Below are positions 55,836-64,000 of a stretch of DNA of 64,000 nucleotides, piece after piece. The notes below the pieces were generated by a model. That model was not told where the DNA came from, did not search any database, and saw only the letters and a list, made by a program, of their open reading frames with translations. Position 1 is the first letter of the stretch. Each line of letters starts with the position of its first letter. The translations under genes and the position numbers were made by a program. The stretch lies in the NCBI GenBank assembly GCA_033032865.1, contig JAWHQI010000028.1, positions 9,381,001-9,445,000 on the forward strand, written 5' to 3'. The stretch is from Dactylorhiza incarnata (lineage: Eukaryota > Streptophyta > Magnoliopsida > Asparagales > Orchidaceae).

Positions 55836-57040
55836 TGTTGGAGCATGCGTTTCGCTCTCTTCCGGTTTGATAATAACAAAATCCCGTTTGTATTTGATTC
55901 TACTTTTATTGTTGGTGTGCAGGTAACAGGTATGAGATGTTCACAATTCTGCTGGAGCTCAATTTGACTGCATGAAAATTTCGATGTCTGAATTTTCCGA
56001 CAGCTACTGTCGCCCAGGAGACAGCACAGAAGTTACAGCAACTGCTCTCACGACAACACGACGAACGACAGTTTGACGCTGTCAGAAATCCGACAGTGAT
56101 GTCGACCATGCGACAGGCCAGAAGTTACAGCAACCGCTCGCACGACAACACGACGGACGGCAACCTCTCGCACGACAGCACGACGAACGGCAGTTAGGCG
56201 CTGTCAGAATTCCGACAGTGATGTCGCCTAGGCAATAGTGAATTTCTATATATTGGTTCATTTTGTTCGTGCAATTCAAGCTTTGAGGATTCCAATTGTC
56301 TTTTCCTGAGTGCATACGAACCAGAGAGCTCCAGAACCTCATCAACTCCCATTTGTGCTTAGAAGGTTTGAGATTGAAGACGAGATCGGACGCGCTTCTA
56401 CATCAACGATCATCTCGAGGTTTCAACCTTCTTTTCAGAGATATGAATTTCTAGGGAGTTGTTCTTTTCATTTTGTATTTTCATTTATATACATTTCACT
56501 TTGTATTGGTAGTGAAATCGTCTCCTTGTGCGTGACGTCTAAGTCCTTGCGTGGCTTAGGGGAAAATCGCTTCCTTGTGTGGAGCGTCCAAGTCCTTGCA
56601 TGGCTTGGTGGGAAATCGTGGCCTTGCGTGCTACGTCTAGATCTTGGGAAGATCTAGAGGATAGGCTTGGGCTTGGTCTAGGGACAGACAAGTGATAGCC
56701 TTCCGATCCTTGGGAGAAGGATTGGTAAACACAAATTGTAAAAGGTTTATTATCATATTTGTGCCTTGATCTTAAGCATTGTTAAGATCATATTATTTGT
56801 ATGTGAATTTCATGGTTATAAGATTATGACTTTTTCTTTAATTGCAAATATGGTTGCTTAATCTTTAACTTAGAAATTTGTGTTTGAATTAATTTAAAAA
56901 TTACATTGGTTTGAAAATTTTATAAGTAATTTTTAGAAAAGTAAAATTTGTTTTAAAATTCTTAAGTAAAAAATCGTAATTTATAAAAGGCCCTTATTCA
57001 CCCCCCCCCCCCCACTCTAAGGGCGCCACAAGATCCAACA
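55836..57040 (+). repeat. Element D 3' LTR (1205 bp)
   Basis: Pairs with 46108-47309 and has the same type-D cluster (about 55980-56235), where the last palindrome has decayed (GCCTAGGCAATAG), followed by the TATA box near 56247-56254. Confidence 0.95.
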
Positions 57041-57045
57041 GACAC

Positions 57046-57717
57046 ATCCGTTTTGGTTTCTACACTAAGTAGTGTTTTTAGTTTTTTTATTTTCTAAATG
57101 TAGATTAGAATTAATACAAGTTAGTTTCTTAATCCTACGCTTAGCAGATTCTAGCACACGTAGTGTAGGTAAAAAGGATATAGTAGGGAGGGTAGCATTT
57201 CTTACATTGGTTTCGGAAGAGGCAAGAGTTGAACATAAAGTTCCTTTAATATCTTCTTGATGATCCTCTTCCAACAGTAACTGCTCATCTTCCCTGCCAC
57301 TGGATGTGGTTGCACAGTCTTCCTTCAAGCATGTTTCTTCATGAGGTACTTCGCTTGGATCCACAAGAAATTGCTCGGATTATGTATCTGTGGAAGGAGG
57401 ACTATAAGTAATCTCAAGAAATTTCCAAATTTCATATGCAGTAGGTATAGTATAAATTAGCTTGAAAATTTCTTGACTAAGCCCACAGAACAAACTATTA
57501 TTGGACTTGGCATTACTAAAGCATTTGGCCCTATTTAGTGTCTTGGTGGTTGTATAATCGTTATATTCCAAGCACTTATATCTTGAAATATAAGGAATCT
57601 TTTCATTAATGGTTTCCACCCTAGATAGTTCACGCCTGTAAATAAGGGTGGTGCTGCTGTATTTTCAATATAGATAACTTCATCACCACTCGTAGATGCG
57701 ACATCAAGAGGCGCCAT
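57046..57717 (-). pseudogene. Minus-strand copia gag, N-terminal part (right of element D)
   Basis: On the minus strand the gag starts at 57717 (MAPLDVASTSGDEV). Frames with PPLFTGVNYLGWKPLMKRFL and, after a shift, NAKSNNSLFCGLSQEIFKLI and TAYEIWKFLEIT follow the usual copia gag pattern. Further sequence to 57046 is acidic. It joins 46102-45418 once element D is removed. Several frameshifts; no pol remains. Confidence 0.8.
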
Positions 57718-57752
57718 TATTCCTGGTTGTAAGACTATTTTGGAATAACCTC

Positions 57753-57766
57753 TCTCTGATACCGCT
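57753..57766 (-). other. Primer-binding site of the minus copia at 57.7 kb
   Basis: On the minus strand AGCGGTATCAGAGA directly follows the LTR end (CCTACA at 57767). It is a variant of the TGGTATCAGAG site. Confidence 0.65.
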
Positions 57767-58549
57767 TGTAGGTTCTACTGGCTCCCTTAGAGGGGGGGGG
57801 GGGGGGGGGAGGGGTGAATAAGGGTTTCAATTGGCTATTTGAGATTTAAATAAATTACAGCAGGAATTCACGCACTGGAGCTAGCGTTGGGCGGTAACCC
57901 TACCACGCGGTGTTAGCTCTGGAAACAGCACACTTACTGCAGGATAATGTTTCAGGAATAGCATTGCACCAATCAATATTTCACCATGGAAAACACAACA
58001 GGTTATATTATAAAATGATCATGCATCATATCATTGCATTAAAACATTGTTTATACAAATACACTTAGATCTCCATGACGCCGGAGATCGGAGACGATGA
58101 ATATTAAAGCTTTGGTTTTCTATACCAACCCTAATCCAAGGACTAGTTGGCTCTCTACCTTTCCTCCCCGGAAAAGTCTTCGAGCCGGCTCTTCACCTTC
58201 CTCCCAAAAAGGGTCTTAGAGCCCACGAGATCTCCCAGATCTCGACGCCCTCCCAGGACGATTTTCCACAAATCCTCCCCGAATTCTGACGACCACCCCT
58301 GTCGATTTCCACGGATTCCAAACTGGATTTCGACGTCCACACCGGATGATTTCACACACCAAAATAGTAAAAGGGAAAAAGAGAAAACTAGAAGAGATGT
58401 GAAGATGTGGTACATCAATGTATGTCTCAGGATGCGGTGAGCGAACGACGCTTTTGATCTTCATTTAGAATGCGCCCGTTGATGCTCTGATTCACATTCT
58501 TATTCCGCACTCCGATGAACTTCTTCATTATTGCATGAGGGAAAGTGTT
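57767..58549 (-). repeat. 5' LTR (part) of the minus copia, cut by E3
   Basis: Starts on the plus strand with TGTAGGTTCTACTGGCTCCC (LTR end in element direction), then a long G run (about 57794-57809) and GGTGAATAAGGG, typical of the copia LTR end region. E3 begins at 58550 and no continuation is visible in the window. Frames at 58150-58460 show no domain. Confidence 0.65.
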
Positions 58550-60004
58550 TGATGCATTACGGCAAGTGCACCGGTCGCTGTCAAGTAATAATTTTGTGAA
58601 TAATTACCCTAAATGTCGATCTCTTGAGGAATGCACGGTATGGTGATGAGAATCGTGTCGTGTGATGATTGTTACAACGAGCGAAATAAGTAAAACAAGG
58701 GGCTTTGGTTGGTTATTCTAAACTAACAAACAAGAAATTAAAGATGCGGGTTGAAGTCACCGCTTCGCTTGGTGAGTTGAGTGCGTCAGCCGCTATGTCG
58801 GGCTTCGTTAGGCGAGTGGACGGAAAACAAGTGTGGACTGTGAGGGTCGCAATCACTCTTCGCTAATCACCGTTAGCCTTTGCTAACGTGAGTCTCAAGT
58901 GAATGAATGGAGTGGATGCGGGTGAGCGGTGATGAAGCGCAACACAACATAATATCCAAGGTTAAGAAAAACAAAAAGCACTTTCATTCATAGACAAATG
59001 AGAGTAGTCATGTTCATTGCAAACTAATACAGCAACAAAAGGAAAGGGGGAGAATAAACCAATAGAGAAGACAAGCCATCGATCTCGGCTGGAATAGTGG
59101 GTTTTCAAACCACTTCCGGGCTCGGTGGATGTATGCTTTTAGGACCAAGAGACTGTCACTATATCTGATCTTGCTCCTTCGTCTTCGTTCGTCAGGTTTT
59201 CTTCTTCTTCCTCTTCTTCCAAAATGAGGTTGCATAACTCAGAAACGGTGTTGTTGACGCCGCGAATGCTTCCAAACTCTTGGAATCCGCTAGGGTTTCA
59301 CCAGAGAGTGGTTCCCGGATGAAGGAGATGAGTGGAGATGGAGGAGGAGCGAAAACGGCGTTGGGCGGAACTCAAAAATTGCAGGGCGGAAGTACGGCCT
59401 ACCCTAATTCGCTGGGGGGCGTCTTTAAATACGTGATGTGTGAAAATGTGCGCACGATCAATGGCGCACAACCAGTGGTCGTGGGCACTAGAGGTCAGTG
59501 CTCGTGCTCATTGTCTCGGCAGAACCTGTAACAGAAAATCTCACAGAAAAATTAGATATGCACGACCAGTGGCGCATGATCAGTGATCTTGCGCACTATA
59601 GCCAGTGGTCGTGCGTTTGGCAAGACAGAATTCAAAATTTAAGGGTTAAGTGCGCATGAGAAGTCGTGCACGAGTAGTGGTCGTGCGCAATATATCCAGT
59701 GGTCGTGCGCAGTATTCCTGGGTAGATTTGCACCCGGAACACAAGCATGACGCCCGCATCAGCAGGAGGAATGCTCGGGCCACTGATCATAGCACTTAAC
59801 GCATTCAATAATAACAACTAAAGACAGCACAATACTTAGAAATAAGAAATATATGATTCAACACCAAAATTGGGCTAGAAATGTGCACAATCAGTGGAAT
59901 GTCATTGAATCAATAAAGAAGAGAATATAGGTGATAGTGATGTGCACGTGAGTGATAATATGCCCAGATGAGTCTTAAAAAGGGTATATAATTTGGACTC
60001 ATCA
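58550..60004 (-). repeat. E3 3' LTR (1455 bp)
   Basis: On the minus strand TGATGAGTCC ... ATGCATCA. The start of the copy at 63202 matches it closely. A TATA-like box (TATTTAAAG, minus strand) is at 59431-59423, about 18 bp downstream of the dyad cluster. Confidence 0.92.
59450..59712. promoter_or_regulatory. Type-A dyad cluster in the E3 LTR
   Basis: Dyads with a 7-bp spacer are at 59464-59486 (GCGCACAA, CCAGTGG, TCGTGGGC), 59572-59594 (GCGCATGA, TCAGTGA, TCTTGCGC) and 59666-59688 (GTGCACGA, GTAGTGG, TCGTGCGC), with further half-sites. The arms and the CCAGTG spacer match the Tekay-like LTR at 1706-1728. Confidence 0.7.
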
Positions 60005-60018
60005 CACCCCCAGACATA
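60005..60018 (-). other. E3 polypurine tract
   Basis: GGTATGTCTGGGGGTG on the minus strand abuts the LTR start. Internal copies of the tract are at about 60526-60539 and 61413-61426. Confidence 0.78.
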
Positions 60019-61860
60019 CCTGTTTGCACGTCCCGAGCAAACAAATCTGGCGGGATGTGAAAATAGTAGTTAGCATAGGAAATTGCAAAGAAAGAGTAAG
60101 ATGCGAAGTAGCATACCCGTGCAAATAGAAATTCAGTAAAAGGAGATTCTGACTATGTTAACTAATTTAAAGCAGTGTTAATGCGTAAGTAGAAATTTAA
60201 GTTTACTCAAAAGGTGAATCATGGTGAATTTTGCAGTCATGCACCAGTGTGAAAGTAAACAAGCCACTAAGGAGGGGGTTGCCAAAGACCAGAATTCAGG
60301 GGTAACTCCGCTGAAATCCATCAACGTCATGAGCCATAAGCTTGACCGGTCACACTCTCTCCACGGTGCTAGCAAACTCATAAGGTGAATCAATAGGGCT
60401 TTCGGGTTTTTACGAGGCTTAGGTTACGAAATGATATACAAAGATAAAATTGAAGGATACGCAATCAAAATGAGCAACAACAATATGCTTACCCGGAACA
60501 AGCCCAAAACAGTGCTAGTGTGACACACCCCCAGACTTAGCTTGAAAACTGGGTGTGCACACACCCTACTCCAACTAATTTTCTCAATTACGCACAAGGG
60601 GAATTCTTTTCATTTCTATTCCTTCCTCAGATTTTTCTTTTCATTTTCTTTCTACTTTCTTTTTATTTGAATCCCCCATTTGGTTCACCAATATATTCAG
60701 CATAATAGTTTCTCATCATCACAGAATTTACACACATCACACCCAACGATAATTATACTCTTGGTTAGCTCAAATACTTGGTTGCGAAAGTGGGATAAGC
60801 GTCAGGATTTGGTGATTGACGGAAGAGCTGAAACAAATGATGGGTAGGCACAAACATGGCTTGCAAAGGTAAACGCATAGGTCATGGAAATCAAGGCCCA
60901 AACTAGCCAACTAGATGGCCTACTTCACGCTCAACTTTGTGAGATGCTCTCACCCATGTTTCAAGAGTCGCTTGGGGCAAGTTCTTAGCCCATGAGAAAG
61001 ATAAACCTTCCTTCTGACTCAAGCAACGCACAATTAGCGCTCGCTTACACACAACACCGTGCTACCGCAATTTTCATCCATATTCACCAAATGAGTAAAC
61101 TAAATTTAAAACTACGCAAAAACACCAATTGTAAATTAAAAGCATAGAGACAATCTAATTCTACTCAAATTTCTATGCAAGCATGAATATGCGACTAGAG
61201 CACTACTGGAGTCGACATCACACTCCGACTTGCATACCTAAGCTAACATCCTATTTCATAAGCCCAACCAAAATAAGCGTGTACGGAAGTACAAAAAAAA
61301 GTGAGTGCGCGCTTGTGCGGGTGAATTGGTGTATGCTATAATATGACATAAATGAAAATATACTTATGGTATGCTAAAACGTGTACACGTGTAGTGAACT
61401 CTAGGTACACTCTCCCCCCCAGACTTGAATTGGACAATCACATGAATTACGACAATGAGAATATGGAGATGCTAAGGAAGAGGGTACCTATGCTCAGATA
61501 TGTGCATACCAGAAGATTGGCGTTAATCCTTGAAAATCACCAGGTTCGCCGCCCGAAAAATCACTGCTCCTGCGAATAAATCAGCACAAGACCAAGTAGA
61601 CAAGAGAACACAATACACATTATATTCCCAAAATGATGCCCAGAAGAGCATCCACAACAATATTGTTAATATTACAGAACGTACTAAAAGATGTTTAAGC
61701 AAAAACAAAGAAGCAATTAATAATATCAAGAAAAACAGTGACAGGGCTATAAATAAAGGAAAACTCAAGAGAAGCATTGCATTCAAGAAGGTAAACATCT
61801 ATCCTAGATAACGGTTGGGCTTCATGTCCCCCAACGGGACTTATTTAAATCTTTTTAGTG
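60019..61860. other. E3 internal region without a recognised gene
   Basis: AT-rich, short frames only. It holds the two extra CCCCCAGACTT tracts, at spacings close to those in E2. Confidence 0.55.
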
Positions 61861-61864
61861 TAGA

Positions 61865-63025
61865 TTAACTAATGGGCAAATGAAAATGAAAATGTTCAGG
61901 TAATTGTTCATGTTCGCGTTTCGGTAATGGGTACCGAAACGGTGACAGAACAGTTACCCAAACACCAGTGTAATAATACCTGTCATGAATGTCAGGCATG
62001 GGTAAAATATACGTTGTGAAGCTCACCGTATCTAGCTCCACCTGCACTCGATTCCTTTCAGTGCTAAGCCATGTTACAGGCTCGTGCACCAATGGAACCA
62101 GCTCCAAAATGTGGTCCTGCAGAGAAGAAGACACGAGAGAGGGGTCAGGAAATAAAATTGATGAAGAACAAAAAATAACCTCATTTCCAGGGGCGATCCC
62201 GACATCAGCCCCAATCAGTTGGACTGTAGGTGAATTGACACCGCTGTTTTGGATGTTGCAAGAATATACAAGTGTTGTAACTATCTCGTCCTCATATTGG
62301 ACTTCCTCACATGGTGTCGAGGTGGCAACCTCAGCCATGCAGACATCCTCTTCGACTGGATCTAACATAGTATGACAAGCACGTGCTTCTGCCTGCGAGT
62401 CAACCATAACAAAAATATCAGAAATAGATAAAAAGCTATGCATGGAAGATGGAAGAGCAGTGCTCGGCAAATCATCGGGCACAGACTCCTCACAAATAAT
62501 GGACTCAATACAAGATGACATATGTTCCCTTGAAGTAGATACATCCATGTCGGGGCTTGAATCAACACAGGCATCAGTGCAAGTACTAGTGTTTCTCCCT
62601 TCAAAATCTGATGGTGGCACCAGTACATAACCTGATACAGAAGGGGTGCTGCAAGATACTGGAGTAGAGACAACCCGTATATCTGATTCGTCATCCTCCT
62701 CCAGTTGCGCTAAGTATTCAACACATTTCGTAACTGAGTGATCCAAACTCTGGCAAAATTGACACCGCTTAACCAGTTTCATCGGTACAACAGGTGCTAA
62801 AGCCGTAAATAAGTGTGCCATAGAAGGTACAGATGAGTAGCCATAGGACTTACGCACACCATAGGGAGTACCAGACGAGGTCGGTGCTCCGTATGTTGAT
62901 CCATGAGTACAAGGGCTACTATACTCCTTGGGGCATCTATCGCTTGCATGAGAAATGTCTCCGCACCAACGATAACGAATATTAAAACTTGCCCACATTG
63001 GCCAAGGACAATCAATCTTCAACAC
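61865..63025 (-). CDS. E3 zinc-knuckle ORF (386 codons, open)
   Basis: An unbroken frame from 63025 (MLKIDCPWPMWASFNIRYRW) to 61865. Near residues 19-32 a CCHC knuckle has its first Cys changed to Tyr (YRWCGDISHASDRC). A second knuckle, CQFCQSLDHSVTKC, near residues 87-100, is intact. The remaining 280 residues are acidic and rich in Ser, Val and Thr, with no recognised domain. There is no capsid-like part before the knuckles and only about 150 bp between the primer site and the ATG. It may bind element RNA, or it may be the remnant of a longer gag. The related E2 frame has the reverse damage: first knuckle intact, second broken. Confidence 0.7.
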   Translation of the reverse strand: MLKIDCPWPMWASFNIRYRWCGDISHASDRCPKEYSSPCTHGSTYGAPTSSGTPYGVRKSYGYSSVPSMAHLFTALAPVVPMKLVKRCQFCQSLDHSVTKCVEYLAQLEEDDESDIRVVSTPVSCSTPSVSGYVLVPPSDFEGRNTSTCTDACVDSSPDMDVSTSREHMSSCIESIICEESVPDDLPSTALPSSMHSFLSISDIFVMVDSQAEARACHTMLDPVEEDVCMAEVATSTPCEEVQYEDEIVTTLVYSCNIQNSGVNSPTVQLIGADVGIAPGNEVIFCSSSILFPDPSLVSSSLQDHILELVPLVHEPVTWLSTERNRVQVELDTVSFTTYILPMPDIHDRYYYTGVWVTVLSPFRYPLPKREHEQLPEHFHFHLPIS

Positions 63026-63177
63026 AAACTAACTTGCATAGACTCATAGCAAGCAACATAGTGATTCCAAATTGATATTAAATAGAAAATAGAAAAAGTA
63101 AAACTAGATTTGAAAGAAAAGAAGCGAACCGATGTGTAACTATCCTAACACAACATAAAGAGAATACCGTACTGCAT

Positions 63178-63195
63178 TCCCCGGCAATGGCGCCA
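63178..63195 (-). other. E3 primer-binding site (TGGCGCC type)
   Basis: TGGCGCCATTGCCGGGGA on the minus strand, 6 bp from the LTR end. Confidence 0.88.
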
Positions 63196-63201
63196 AAAAC
63201 T

Positions 63202-64000
63202 TGATGCATTACGGCAAGTGCACTGGTCGCTGTCAAGTAATAATTTTGGGAATAAATTCCCTGAATGTCGAACACTTGAGGAATGCAGGGTATGGTGAAG
63301 TGAATCATGTCGTGTGACGATTGTTACAATGAGCGAAATAAGTAAAACAAGGGGCTTTGGTTGGTTGGTCTAAACTAACAAACAAGAAAATAATGATGCG
63401 GGTCGAAGTCACCGCTTTGCTTGGGGAGATGAGTGCGCCGGCCGCTATGCCGGGCTTCGTTAGACAAGTGGACGGAAAACAAGTGTGGAATGTGAGGGTC
63501 GCAATCACCTCTTCGCTAATCACTGTTAGCCTTTGCTAACGTGAGTCTCAAGTGAGTGAATTGAGTGGATGCGGGTGAGTGGTGATGAAGCGCAACACAA
63601 CACAATATTGAAGGTTAAGAAAAACAAGAAGCACTTTCATTCATAGACAAATGAGAGTTGTCATGTTCATTACAAACTAATACAGCAACAAAAGGAAAGG
63701 GGGAGAATAAACCAATAGAGAAGACTAGGCATTGATCTCAGCTGGAATAGTGGGTTGTCAAACCACTTCCGGGCTCGGTCGTTGTATGCTTTCAAAACCA
63801 AGAGACTGTCACTATCTCCGATCTTGCTCCGTCGTCTTCGTTCGTCAAGTTTTCTTCTTCTTCTTCTTCCAAACTGAGGTTGCACAACACGAAAACGGTG
63901 TTGTTGACGGCCGGGAATTCTTCCAAACTCTTGGAATCCGCTAGGGTTTCACCGGAGAGTGGTTCCCGGATGAAGGAGATGAGTGGAGATGGAGGAGGAG
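63202..64000 (-). repeat. E3 5' LTR, partial
   Basis: From TGATGCATTACGG at 63202 it matches 58550 onward with few differences to the end of the window. The dyad cluster and TATA box expected in it lie beyond the edge. Confidence 0.9.

Larger units (their letters stand above)
46108..57040 (+). mobile_element. Element D: full-length copia retrotransposon with antisense gene (10,933 bp)
   Basis: LTRs of 1202 and 1205 bp, nearly identical by eye, are flanked by the target duplication GACAC (46103-46107 and 57041-57045). Order: 5' LTR, primer site, gag, pol, antisense gene, AT-rich spacer with several polypurine-like tracts, 3' LTR. It inserted into the gag of a minus-strand copia. The high LTR similarity suggests a fairly recent insertion, although pol carries several lesions. 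Confidence 0.96.
58550..64000 (-). mobile_element. Element E3: minus-strand non-autonomous LTR retrotransposon (runs off the window)
   Basis: 3' LTR at 58550-60004, internal 60005-63201, 5' LTR from 63202 to beyond 64000. The primer site is of TGGCGCC type. No pol motif is present in the 3.2-kb internal region, only a zinc-knuckle ORF. E2 is the same kind of element with diverged sequence. Confidence 0.88.

Noticed and set aside
1..64000. tRNA genes, organelle inserts or intact host genes
   Set aside because: Read on both strands, I saw no cloverleaf-like tRNA, no chloroplast or mitochondrial gene segment and no unbroken host coding sequence.

Overview
The window is nuclear DNA from a flowering plant, probably a eudicot. 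It is repeat-rich intergenic sequence made almost entirely of nested LTR retrotransposons. I find no intact host protein gene; the only host-derived coding matter is decayed F-box sequence near 13.9-16.4 kb. The plant origin rests on Ty1/copia (SIRE/Maximus-like) and Ty3/gypsy (Tekay/Del-like and Tat/Athila-like) elements, primer sites for initiator tRNA-Met, a 5S-rRNA-derived fragment and an F-box/FBA pseudogene. I cannot name the species.

Layout: 1-3957 is a Tekay-like gypsy integrase end, a 2.05-kb LTR, then a second primer site and a stub of gag. 3971-4213 holds a 5S-derived (Cassandra-type) fragment. 4.4-9.9 kb is a pol-less minus-strand copia whose two LTRs belong to different subfamilies. 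10-11.4 kb is a decayed gypsy gag-protease. 12.25-12.76 kb is a small hAT element with an 8-bp target duplication. 13.9-16.4 kb has F-box remnants. 16.4-22.1 kb is a minus-strand non-autonomous element (E2) with a TGGCGCC-type primer site. 22.3-24.3 kb is a Tat-like gypsy start. 24.3-28.7 kb is an internally deleted gypsy with a fused protease/integrase-tail ORF. 29323-39583 is a full-length copia (element B; target duplication CTGAG) inserted in the LTR of a gypsy (G) that continues from 39.6 to 45.4 kb. 45.4-58.5 kb is a minus-strand copia split by a second full-length copia (element D, 46108-57040; target duplication GACAC). 58.5-64 kb is a second minus-strand non-autonomous element (E3), related to E2.

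Main result. Several unrelated LTR elements carry clusters of short, CG-rich inverted repeats that are specific to each family. The commonest form is two 8-bp arms around a 7-bp spacer: GCGCACGA/TCGTGCGC in the Tekay LTR and in E3, CCGTGCGT/ACGCACGG in E2, TGCGTCGA/TCGACGCA in B, and TTCGTCGA/TCGACGAA in the minus copia. D uses CTGTCG/CGACAG palindromes. In B, D, E2 and E3 the LTR cluster lies just upstream of a TATA box.

In D the same pair of palindromes, in the same order and 7-8 bp from a TATA box, also precedes an antisense gene located between pol and the 3' LTR. That gene has a believable 5'-UTR intron and an unbroken 371-codon ORF, although the pol of the same copy is broken in several places. 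In B a dyad cluster lies upstream of an extra sense gene in the same position. Copies of the family motif are also built into the gag reading frames of B, D and the minus copia. Together this suggests a family-specific cis-element system shared by LTR promoters and internal accessory-gene promoters, which I have not seen described in this form.
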